Below, in pieces: positions 1 through 5,778 of a stretch of 7,929 nucleotides of DNA. This stretch comes from Bacteroidales bacterium (GTDB lineage Bacteria > Bacteroidota > Bacteroidia > Bacteroidales > UBA1556). The translations under genes were made by a program, and so were the position numbers. Position 1 is the first letter of the stretch; each line of letters begins with the position of its first letter. Below the pieces are notes generated by a model, which was not told where the DNA came from, made no database searches, and saw only the letters and a list, made by a program, of their open reading frames with translations. Where the stretch lies: contig JAOZSY010000072.1 of assembly GCA_029939445.1 (NCBI GenBank), positions 3,515 through 11,443 of the forward strand, given 5' to 3'.

Positions 1-27
1 ATTGATATCCATAGAGGTTCAATCCTC
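1..27 (+). repeat. Direct repeat, left copy
   Basis: Bases 1-27 match bases 195-221 at 26 of 27 positions; the only difference is C at 9 against T at 203. Each copy contains a small hairpin, gagg/cctc around the loop ttcaat. The left copy touches the window edge, so its true extent is unknown. Confidence 0.85.
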
Positions 28-116
28 CGAACAAATTGAATAAAATCCATAGAAACCTACCAAAATCAATTTGCAATTTGTCCACCTCCTTTTACTTCGG
101 CTATGCTCAGTACAGG

Positions 117-133
117 TTCAAGGAGGACTTGAA
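117..133. repeat. Inverted repeat TTCAAG-5-CTTGAA
   Basis: A perfect 6-bp inverted repeat (117-122 with 128-133) surrounds the loop gagga. It has no T-tract on either side, so it is not a convincing terminator. It is probably part of the dispersed repeat. Confidence 0.5.
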
Positions 134-150
134 ACTCTAATTCTAACAGT

Positions 151-168
151 CCCCCTTGGAGAAGGGGG
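151..168. repeat. C-run/G-run hairpin
   Basis: Seven-base arms ccccctt (151-157) and aaggggg (162-168) pair perfectly around a 4-base loop ggag. The local GC content contrasts with the flanking AT-rich DNA. It could form in either strand, and there is no following T-run to mark it as a terminator. Confidence 0.6.
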
Positions 169-194
169 CAGCGAGGGATAATGCGAGGCGGGGG

Positions 195-221
195 ATTGAT
201 ATTCATAGAGGTTCAATCCTC
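195..221 (+). repeat. Direct repeat, right copy
   Basis: Second copy of the 27-base direct repeat, starting 194 bases after the first. The internal hairpin here extends to five pairs (agagg at 207-211 with cctct at 218-222). It directly follows a G-rich tract (gcgaggcgggg, 184-194). Confidence 0.85.
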
Positions 222-251
222 TCCAATAAAAAGTGTCGAGAAGAATTAAAT

Positions 252-287
252 AAAAAAGAGCCAAATTCTGTAGAATTTGGCTCTTTT
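252..287 (-). terminator. Rho-independent terminator of the glmS-containing operon
   Basis: A perfect 15-bp stem (254-268 pairs with 273-287) encloses the loop TGTA. Read on the minus strand, the GC core GAGCC/GGCTC is followed by six T residues (257-252). It begins about 19 bases after the stop codon of the DUF3127 gene, the expected place for the end of a minus-strand operon. The plus strand also has a short T-run (284-287) after the stem, so it may act weakly in both directions. Confidence 0.88.
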
Positions 288-306
288 ACTATAATTAGAC
301 AATCAT

Positions 307-705
307 TTAAAATGGAAGGTCGTCAGTAGGTTCATTCATTGGAGGAGGTGGAGGTGGAGGTGGAGGTACTGACCCCGCTGAAGGTAATGGAGGATTAGCA
401 TTTCCTTGAGGTGCTGCCGCAGATGTTCCTGCTTGCAATTTCTCAAACTTCCATGCCTTAGCATTTGTATACCATTTTCCATTAAATTCTCTTGACTCTA
501 CATCAAAACTTACTTCCATTTCTTCGCCAATAGCAATATTCCCTAATTGGTCTATTTTATCGCCCCATACATCAAAACAAACTTTCTTAGGATATTGTGT
601 ATCCATAGTTTCGATAACAAAAGAGCGCTTACGCCATGCATTTCCGGTTTTTCCTTGTCCACCTTGCTCTGGCAATATCTCTGATAATTTTCCTGTAATT
701 TCCAT
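307..705 (-). CDS. DUF3127 protein, predicted OB-fold with SSB-like acidic tip
   Basis: This 132-residue protein matches my memory of the DUF3127 family, common in Bacteroidota and without an assigned function. Residues 1-90 form the conserved part (MEITGKL near the start, then CFDVWGD at 43-49, EVSFDVESREFNGKWY at 64-79 and AWKFEKL at 84-90), with the strand-rich pattern of an OB fold. A low-complexity linker rich in Ala, Pro and Gly follows, including nine consecutive prolines at 114-122. The chain ends in the acidic tip TDDLPF, which resembles the DDDIPF tail by which single-stranded DNA-binding protein recruits repair and replication partners. A nucleic-acid-binding role is therefore my inference, not an established function. 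There is no signal peptide, so it is likely cytoplasmic. It is the last gene of the operon, starting 7 bases after the cyclophilin stop codon. The family call is firm; the function is open. Confidence 0.88.
   Translation of the reverse strand: MEITGKLSEILPEQGGQGKTGNAWRKRSFVIETMDTQYPKKVCFDVWGDKIDQLGNIAIGEEMEVSFDVESREFNGKWYTNAKAWKFEKLQAGTSAAAPQGNANPPLPSAGSVPPPPPPPPPMNEPTDDLPF
340..366 (-). repeat. Hexanucleotide repeat coding nine prolines
   Basis: On the coding strand the nine proline codons run as CCT CCA repeated three times, then CCT CCT CCA. This is a short in-frame hexanucleotide repeat inside the DUF3127 gene. Slippage would change the linker by whole Pro-Pro units without breaking the frame. 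A run this long is expected to stall ribosomes unless elongation factor P is present. Confidence 0.9.
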
Positions 706-712
706 CTCTTAC

Positions 713-1147
713 TTAATCTTCAATTATATTAATTTTTTCAATCTTATCACCAGCCTTAATATCATCAATTACATCAAGTCCTTCGTATACTTTACCAAAG
801 CAAGTATGATTTCTATCTAAGTGAGAAGTATTAGTACGGCTATGGCAAACAAAAAACTGAGACCCGCCAGTATTTCTTCCTGCATGCGCCATCGAAAGCA
901 CTCCTCTATCATGATATTGATTATCACCATCAAGCTCACAATCAATACTATAACCTGGGCCACCAGCACCTGTTCCTTCAGGGCAACCACCTTGAATAAC
1001 AAAATCAGGGATAACTCTATGAAAAGTTAATCCATTATAAAAACCACTCTTTGCCAATTTTACAAAGTTTTCTACTGTTTTTGGCGCATCTTTCTCAAAG
1101 AAGTTAAGTTTCATAACTCCTTTTTCTGTAATAATTTCTGCTGTCAT
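713..1147 (-). CDS. Cyclophilin-type peptidyl-prolyl cis-trans isomerase
   Basis: This 144-residue single-domain cyclophilin catalyses cis-trans isomerisation of peptide bonds before proline, assisting protein folding. The family signature is clear: FHRVIPDFVIQGG at 42-54, with R44 matching the catalytic arginine of human cyclophilin A (R55) and Q52 matching Q63. SMAHAGRNTGGSQFF follows at 85-99, then HLDRNHTCFGKV at 109-120. The tryptophan that gives human cyclophilin its cyclosporin sensitivity is histidine here (H109), as bacterial members often lack it. There is no signal peptide or lipobox, so it should be cytoplasmic, like E. coli PpiB but about 20 residues shorter. It starts 20 bases after the UpxY-like gene and is followed by the DUF3127 gene after 7 bases, implying co-transcription. 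No key residue is missing. The natural client is unknown. Confidence 0.95.
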   Translation of the reverse strand: MTAEIITEKGVMKLNFFEKDAPKTVENFVKLAKSGFYNGLTFHRVIPDFVIQGGCPEGTGAGGPGYSIDCELDGDNQYHDRGVLSMAHAGRNTGGSQFFVCHSRTNTSHLDRNHTCFGKVYEGLDVIDDIKAGDKIEKINIIED

Positions 1148-1167
1148 ATCTATTATTTTTAATTTAT

Positions 1168-1662
1168 TTACAATTCTATTTCGAGAGTAAAATCTATTGA
1201 ATTGAGCACAACTAATAATTTTTTTGTTCCTCTAATTTCTTTTACTACTCCTTTTTCTCCTTCAAAAGGTCCTGATTTTAGAGTTATTTGCTCTCCCACC
1301 TTTACCCTTTCACTACTTATATTAAATTTTGTTTTATTCTGTATTAATTCTTGAATTAAATCAATATGCTGTTGACTAATAACTGCTGGTTCTCCTGCAA
1401 ATCGAATATAAGAAATTACTGACGGCGTTTGTAGCACATCATAAATTTCATTTTTTCTGACCTTTACAAAAATATATGATTTAAATAAAGGTTCTTCAAC
1501 ATGTTTTTTGCGCTGTTTCCATTGTTTTAAAACCGTTATAATTGGCAGATAACAATTATATCCATCACGAATAAGAAGCTTCTCTGCTTTTCGTTCATGC
1601 TTTGCTGTAACATAAAAAACATACCAATTATCTTCTTGCTCCTTATCTTTATCAGTACTCAT
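1168..1662 (-). CDS. UpxY/NusG-family transcription antitermination factor
   Basis: This 164-residue protein has the two-domain layout of NusG paralogues. An NGN domain spans about 12-105, beginning NWYVFYVTAKHERKAEKLL and containing LFKSYIFVKV at 59-68. A C-terminal KOW domain spans about 120-160, with the core GPFEGEKGVVKEIRG at 131-145. In Bacteroidota, UpxY-type members bind RNA polymerase and let it read through long capsule or exopolysaccharide operons, generally from a gene at the head of the target operon. Here it sits after glmS (28-base gap) and before a cyclophilin (20-base gap), with no polysaccharide operon in view, so its targets are probably elsewhere. The first ten residues are charged and variable, and the ATG at 1662 is the obvious start. 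It could be another NusG paralogue rather than a strict UpxY. The housekeeping nusG normally sits by secE and the rpl genes, so this is unlikely to be it. Confidence 0.88.
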   Translation of the reverse strand: MSTDKDKEQEDNWYVFYVTAKHERKAEKLLIRDGYNCYLPIITVLKQWKQRKKHVEEPLFKSYIFVKVRKNEIYDVLQTPSVISYIRFAGEPAVISQQHIDLIQELIQNKTKFNISSERVKVGEQITLKSGPFEGEKGVVKEIRGTKKLLVVLNSIDFTLEIEL

Positions 1663-1690
1663 TTTCCAGCTATTAAAAAAAACTAATCTC

Positions 1691-3529
1691 CTATTCTACA
1701 GTTACTGATTTAGCCAAATTACGAGGCTGATCAACATTACATCCACGCATAACAGCTATATGATAACTTAATAATTGCAATGGTACAGTAGCAATAAGAG
1801 GAACTAATAATTCATCTACATCTGGAATTTCAATAACGTGGTCAGCAATTTTTGCTACTTCAACATCACCTTTAGTTACAACAGCGATTACTTTACCCTT
1901 ACGAGCTTTCACCTCCTGAATATTACTAACAAGTTTATCATAATGGCCACGTTTTGGAGCAATTACTACAACTGGCATTTCCTCATCAATAAGAGCAATT
2001 GGGCCATGTTTCATTTCGGCAGCAGGATAACCCTCTGCATGAATATAAGAAATCTCTTTAAGTTTTAATGCACCTTCCAATGCAACAGGAAAGTTATAAC
2101 CACGACCAAGATATAAGAAATTACGAGCATCTTTATAAAGAGCTGCTATCTTTTCAACAACCTTATCTGTTTTCAGAACCTCCTCTACCAATTTTGGAAT
2201 AACATTAAGCTCTGCAATTAATTGCTGATATCTAGAACTAGAGATTGTGCCTTTTTCATGAGCAATCATAAGTGCCATCATTGTAAGTATTGTAACCTGA
2301 GATGTAAATGCTTTGGTAGAAGCTACACCAATTTCAGGACCAGCATGAGTATATGATCCCGCATCAGAAAAACGAGGGATACTTGAACCCACAACATTAC
2401 AAATTCCTAGAATGGTTGCACCTTTCTCTTTTGCCATTTTAATTGCGGCTAGAGTATCAGCAGTTTCACCCGATTGAGAGATTGCTATAACCACATCATC
2501 CTCCGTTATAATTGGATTACGATATCTAAATTCTGAAGCATATTCCACTTCTACAGGAATACGAGTAAGTTCCTCAAAAAGGTATTCGCCAACAAGGCCT
2601 GCATGCCACGATGTTCCACAAGCAATCATAAGAATACGCTTGGCATTCTTAAGTTTGTGATGATAATCGCGAATTCCGCCCAACCATACAACGCCATCAT
2701 CAATACGTAATCGCCCACGCATTGTTTCTTTTATTGAAGTAGGTTGCTCAAAAATTTCCTTAAGCATAAAATGATCATAACCACCTTTTTCAAGAACATC
2801 AAGATTTATTGTTAATTCTTGAAAATATGGAGTATGCTTTATATTACCTATACTTTTAAGCTCAAGCTCTTTGCCTAACTCCATAACTGCCATCTCTTCA
2901 TCTTCAAGATAAACAACTTTTCGAGTATGCTCAACAATTGGTGTAGCATCAGAGGCAATCAAAAATTCATTTTCACCAATACCAATAACCATTGGGCTAC
3001 CATTTTTTGCAGCAATAAGCTTTTTATCATCACCTTTAGAAATAATAACCATAGCATAGGCACCTACAACCTGATTTAAAGCAACTCTAACTGCCTCAAC
3101 AAGGTCTAGTTTTTCATTTTGCTGAATATCTTCTACAAGATGGATAAGGACTTCGGTATCAGTTTCACTTTCAAAAATATGGCCTCTATTAATAAGTTCT
3201 TCTTTCAGAACATTATAATTCTCAATAATTCCGTTATGGATTATTGCCATATTTTTATTTTGTGAAGTATGGGGATGAGCATTAACATCATTAGGCTCTC
3301 CATGAGTTGCCCATCTTGTATGGGCAATTCCTATCTTTCCTTCAATATTTTTTCCGACAGAAAATTTCTCTAATTCAGAAACTTTACCCTTTCGTTTATA
3401 TATATTTAAATCACCATCAATAAGAGCAACTCCTGAGCTGTCGTAGCCTCTATATTCTAATCTTTTCAAACCCTTTATAAGAATTGGGTAAGCTTGTTTA
3501 TCCCCTAAATACGCAACAATTCCACACAT
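1691..3529 (-). CDS. glmS: Glutamine--fructose-6-phosphate aminotransferase (isomerizing)
   Basis: GlmS converts fructose-6-phosphate and glutamine to glucosamine-6-phosphate and glutamate, the first committed step towards UDP-GlcNAc for peptidoglycan and LPS. The 612-residue length is normal for the family. The N-terminal glutaminase domain (about 1-235) has the nucleophile Cys2 after the initiator Met, TRWATHG at 71-77, HNG at 98-100 and ETDTE at 122-126. Two SIS sugar-phosphate domains follow, with CGTSWHAG at 304-311, SQSGETADT at 351-359 and ASTKAF at 403-408. The C-terminal isomerase site shows E492, HAEG at 497-500 and KHGP at 507-510 (H508 corresponds to E. coli H504). The usual tail LAKSVTVE follows, with K606 matching K603. 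It starts 16 bases after the DUF4270 stop codon, so it depends on the upstream promoter unless one is hidden in that gene. No glmS ribozyme fits in so short a gap. All catalytic residues are present. Confidence 0.98.
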   Translation of the reverse strand: MCGIVAYLGDKQAYPILIKGLKRLEYRGYDSSGVALIDGDLNIYKRKGKVSELEKFSVGKNIEGKIGIAHTRWATHGEPNDVNAHPHTSQNKNMAIIHNGIIENYNVLKEELINRGHIFESETDTEVLIHLVEDIQQNEKLDLVEAVRVALNQVVGAYAMVIISKGDDKKLIAAKNGSPMVIGIGENEFLIASDATPIVEHTRKVVYLEDEEMAVMELGKELELKSIGNIKHTPYFQELTINLDVLEKGGYDHFMLKEIFEQPTSIKETMRGRLRIDDGVVWLGGIRDYHHKLKNAKRILMIACGTSWHAGLVGEYLFEELTRIPVEVEYASEFRYRNPIITEDDVVIAISQSGETADTLAAIKMAKEKGATILGICNVVGSSIPRFSDAGSYTHAGPEIGVASTKAFTSQVTILTMMALMIAHEKGTISSSRYQQLIAELNVIPKLVEEVLKTDKVVEKIAALYKDARNFLYLGRGYNFPVALEGALKLKEISYIHAEGYPAAEMKHGPIALIDEEMPVVVIAPKRGHYDKLVSNIQEVKARKGKVIAVVTKGDVEVAKIADHVIEIPDVDELLVPLIATVPLQLLSYHIAVMRGCNVDQPRNLAKSVTVE

Positions 3530-3545
3530 ATTTTTTATTTTTTAA

Positions 3546-4847
3546 TTAGTCAATCTTTGTATAATATACTCTCAAACGGGTTTTATTTGATTCTTCAGCA
3601 CCATTTATAATTACCCCTCTAGGATTTGTAGATTCTCCTGAAACAATTGTACGGAAACCTTTTAATTCGCTTCTTCCTAAAAATAATGATTGTATAGTTC
3701 TTGTAATATTAAAAATGTATTCTTTATTTACATCATCATAAGCACCTCCAAGAAAAGCACTTCCTTCGGCTGTTTCAATTAAATAAATATTTTTTCCTTC
3801 AGAATTAATTCCCGCAATTGTAATCTGACCAGGAGTTGCCAAGCTATTATTATTTGGCGAAGCTGGCAATATTAATTCTGCCATATGCACAGCATAAGGT
3901 CCGTTATCAATTATTGAGTCAAGATCCAAAATAGTGATATTTCCTCTTGAGCTAGCCAATCCATTTAAAAAATATTCTTGCTGTCCACTAGTAGTATCAC
4001 CATTCATTACTTGAGAAATAAAATTAGGGCTAGCACTAGCATAATCATGTTCGAAATGAGAAACTCTATCGCAATTGCCATTGATTACAAATACTTCATA
4101 AGTAGTATCCTCATCATTATGATAATATAGGGTAAGAGCCGACAAACTCGATAATAAATTTACTGTAGCTTGGCCACCATCCATGGCAACATTATCCGAC
4201 ATTACTGCCAGTCCATTAATAAAATTATTAAATTCTTCATTATTACTCAGCTCTGTACTTCCTGATTTATCAAGAATTTTATCTCCAAAGCTATTATCAA
4301 GATATAATCTGATATGAGGTCTTACTTGTGTGCCAAATATATCTATGGAATCTTTTAGGTTAAACTCATAGTCTGCATCAAATAAGGGTGGAGATTTCAC
4401 TGCAAAAATATCATTAGAATAATATGCGGTATCATCAACAATAGGCTCATCCATTTCAAAAACTTTTAGATGTTGAACACTAGTGCTATCGCCATAAAAA
4501 CCAGCATATTCTAAAGTTAAAACTATAGAATCGCATACAGGATTATCGCCAAAACTTATATTATTATTTGACAATCTAATTTGAGTATAAAAACCAGTGG
4601 ACGAAACTCCAAAAGTTGCATCACTAATACTTCCTAGCAATACTGCTATAAGGTTTTTAGTAGGCACGGAATCTATTGGTGTAGAATACGTTGACAACCT
4701 AAATCCTTCAAAATACCCAACATCTAGTGCGTCTTTAGGGTCAGCAATTACATCAAGCCCAACACCTTCTGTTTTCTTACATCCTGAAAATACAACTGCC
4801 GATAATATTATTATCAGCAGTGTTTTAATTAAATATATATTTTTCAA
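3546..4847 (-). CDS. DUF4270 lipoprotein, TTG start
   Basis: This protein resembles the DUF4270 family of Bacteroidota, which has no firm function. Starting at the TTG at 4847-4845 gives 433 residues with a textbook lipoprotein signal: Lys at 2, a hydrophobic stretch rich in Leu and Ile, then the lipobox FSGC with Cys23, followed by KK. It should therefore be acylated and anchored in the cell envelope, probably the outer membrane. The mature part looks beta-rich; recognisable pieces are DATFGVSSTGFYTQIRLS near 77-94, CDSIVLTLEY at 105-114 and the C-terminal LRVYYTKID. The frame is open upstream to about 4913 with possible GTG and ATG starts (4913, 4910, 4880, 4877). Those would put a charged 10-30 residue extension ahead of the signal and overlap the preceding gene. 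The TTG lies 4 bases after that gene's TAA, a typical coupled arrangement, so I prefer it. Role unknown; surface adhesion or glycan handling would be guesswork. Confidence 0.82.
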   Translation of the reverse strand: MKNIYLIKTLLIIILSAVVFSGCKKTEGVGLDVIADPKDALDVGYFEGFRLSTYSTPIDSVPTKNLIAVLLGSISDATFGVSSTGFYTQIRLSNNNISFGDNPVCDSIVLTLEYAGFYGDSTSVQHLKVFEMDEPIVDDTAYYSNDIFAVKSPPLFDADYEFNLKDSIDIFGTQVRPHIRLYLDNSFGDKILDKSGSTELSNNEEFNNFINGLAVMSDNVAMDGGQATVNLLSSLSALTLYYHNDEDTTYEVFVINGNCDRVSHFEHDYASASPNFISQVMNGDTTSGQQEYFLNGLASSRGNITILDLDSIIDNGPYAVHMAELILPASPNNNSLATPGQITIAGINSEGKNIYLIETAEGSAFLGGAYDDVNKEYIFNITRTIQSLFLGRSELKGFRTIVSGESTNPRGVIINGAEESNKTRLRVYYTKID

Positions 4848-4851
4848 TCTA

Positions 4852-5667
4852 TTATTCTTTTTCTTCAAGTAAACCATCATAAAAATTATTATATGCCTTA
4901 GCGCAGTCATCACCTTCTACATAATCAAGGATTTCTTTACCACTTTCTCTGGCATATTCCTCTACTTCTGCATTAAGGTCTGCTTCGCTAAATATTACTG
5001 CATCGCATAAATCAATAGCGCTTTTCATCATTCCAACGTATGATTTATCATTATAGTATAACATATCATTAGGATCTAATCCTTCATGTTGCAGTTTTTC
5101 TACAAAAACATCATCAAGCTTTTCATCAAAGCCATCATTATAAATAGAAAACACAATTTTTGAATCTGAAAAAAGAGGATTATCTTGGAAAATTCTTCTT
5201 AAATACATTGGCACTAAACTACCAAACCAGCCATGCACATGAATAATATCCGGTGCCCAGCTAAGTTTCTTAACAGTTTCGATTACGCCACGAGCATAAA
5301 ATATTGCTCTCTCGTCGTTATCAGGAAAAAACTCTCCTTTTTTAGAACGAAAAACAAATTTACGGTGGAAATAATCTTCATTATCTATAAAATAAACCTG
5401 CATACGAGCAGATTGAATAGACGCAACTTTAATAATTAAAGGGTGATCCATATCATTTATGATAAGGTTCATTCCCGAAAGACGTATAACCTCATGAAGC
5501 TGATTTCTACGTTCGTTAATTAAGCCAAAACGTGGCATAAAAACTCGAATCTCTTTCTTGCTTTCTTGAATTGCTTGCGGCAACTGACGACCAATTGTAC
5601 TCATATGAGTACTTGGCAAATAAGGTTTAACTTCTTGAGTTACGTATAATACTTTTGGCTTTACCAT
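4852..5667 (-). CDS. Stand-alone GT5 N-terminal domain (glycogen synthase-like)
   Basis: This 271-residue protein resembles the N-terminal half of glycogen/starch synthase (GT5) and is a known short form in Bacteroidota. The N-terminal Rossmann half is visible: KVLYVTQEVKPYLPS at 4-18, IGRQLPQAI at 25-33, FMPRFGLINERR at 43-54, DNDERAIFYARGVIETV at 116-132 and HVHGWFGSL at 143-151, matching the HxHxW region of GlgA. Full GlgA is about 470-500 residues; the C-terminal nucleotide-binding half is absent. The KTGGL motif of GlgA is also replaced (about PSTHM at 18-22). ADP-glucose transfer to glycogen is therefore doubtful, and database names such as glycogen synthase may mislead. Start choice: an in-frame TTG at 5697 coincides with the last bases of the -7 promoter box, so it would lie upstream of the transcript. 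The ATG at 5667 is the first usable start. It leads the six-gene cluster and diverges from panC. Confidence 0.88.
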   Translation of the reverse strand: MVKPKVLYVTQEVKPYLPSTHMSTIGRQLPQAIQESKKEIRVFMPRFGLINERRNQLHEVIRLSGMNLIINDMDHPLIIKVASIQSARMQVYFIDNEDYFHRKFVFRSKKGEFFPDNDERAIFYARGVIETVKKLSWAPDIIHVHGWFGSLVPMYLRRIFQDNPLFSDSKIVFSIYNDGFDEKLDDVFVEKLQHEGLDPNDMLYYNDKSYVGMMKSAIDLCDAVIFSEADLNAEVEEYARESGKEILDYVEGDDCAKAYNNFYDGLLEEKE

Positions 5668-5694
5668 AATATTTTGTATGTATTTATAAGACTG

Positions 5695-5702
5695 CAAAGG
5701 TA
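5695..5702 (-). promoter_or_regulatory. Bacteroidota -7 promoter box for the GT5-glmS operon
   Basis: The minus strand reads TACCTTTG followed by CAG, an exact match to the TAnnTTTG -7 element recognised by the primary sigma factor of Bacteroidota. No good TTTG -33 element is seen 19-21 bases upstream. Transcription should begin about 5-7 bases downstream, leaving a leader of roughly 20 bases before the ATG at 5667. The last bases of the box form the in-frame TTG at 5697, which argues against that codon as a start. Confidence 0.75.
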
Positions 5703-5746
5703 CTAAAAAATACCTTAGCTTTGAAGCCGATTATCAACGATAAGCT

Positions 5747-5754
5747 TACATTTT
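5747..5754 (+). promoter_or_regulatory. Possible panC -7 promoter box
   Basis: TACATTTT differs from TAnnTTTG only in its last base and ends 24 bases before the panC ATG. This is similar to the spacing of the other promoter boxes in the window. A TTTG at 5720-5723 could be the -33 element, but the 23-base gap is longer than the usual 19-21. It would place divergent promoters within about 50 bp of each other. Confidence 0.4.
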
Positions 5755-5778
5755 AACAAAACACACAAAGCATTGTTT

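Larger units (their letters stand above)
1..250. repeat. Non-coding island of repeats and hairpins
   Basis: No convincing gene lies in the first 300 bases. The reading frames open at the left edge close within about 45 bases and resemble nothing known to me. The stretch instead holds a near-identical direct repeat (1-27 and 195-221), an inverted repeat at 117-133 and a C-run/G-run hairpin at 151-168. The part from about 150 to 195 is clearly richer in G and C than the AT-rich genes beside it. Segments of this style (a cccctt/aagggg hairpin, and text like cttcggctatgctcagtaca near 96-115) resemble dispersed intergenic repeats I recall from Bacteroidota genomes, but that is memory and not a search. 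It lies downstream of the minus-strand operon terminator. Confidence 0.6.
307..5667 (-). other. Six-gene transcription unit: GT5, DUF4270, glmS, UpxY, PPIase, DUF3127
   Basis: Six minus-strand genes follow one another with gaps of 4, 16, 28, 20 and 7 bases. There is a good promoter box only at the front (5695-5702) and a strong terminator only at the end (252-287). I saw no convincing hairpin plus T-tract and no TAnnTTTG box in the internal gaps. Co-transcription is therefore inferred. Adjacency of the short GT5 protein, DUF4270 and glmS, with panC divergent, is an arrangement I recall from other Bacteroidota; the last three genes I cannot vouch for as conserved neighbours. Confidence 0.7.

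Noticed and set aside
207..222. GGTTCAATCC within a short hairpin, resembling a tRNA T-arm (also at 13-22)
   Set aside because: The loop has six bases and not seven, and no acceptor, D or anticodon arm can be drawn around either copy, so this is part of the repeat and not a tRNA.
1..240. Possible CRISPR array or attachment-site pair
   Set aside because: Only two copies of the repeat are present, 194 bases apart, with no regular spacing, no cas gene and no integrase in the window.
821..1030. Plus-strand open frame opposite the cyclophilin gene
   Set aside because: It lies wholly antisense to a clear conserved gene and its translation is low-complexity with no recognisable domain. The same applies to the frames at 1838-2068, 4597-4872, 5233-5439, 6649-6915 and 7397-7648.
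3530..3545. glmS ribozyme or riboswitch ahead of glmS
   Set aside because: Only 16 bases separate the DUF4270 stop and the glmS start; no room for the ribozyme, which is also mainly known from Gram-positive bacteria.
5668..5697. Ten-codon N-terminal extension of the GT5-like protein starting at TTG
   Set aside because: The TTG forms part of the -7 promoter box and would not be transcribed; the family sequence begins at about KVLYVTQ, just after the ATG at 5667.
5773..5778. TTG start of panC two codons upstream
   Set aside because: The ATG at 5779 gives the normal MRIF-type beginning and length, and an ATG is preferred over an adjacent TTG without an RBS to favour it.
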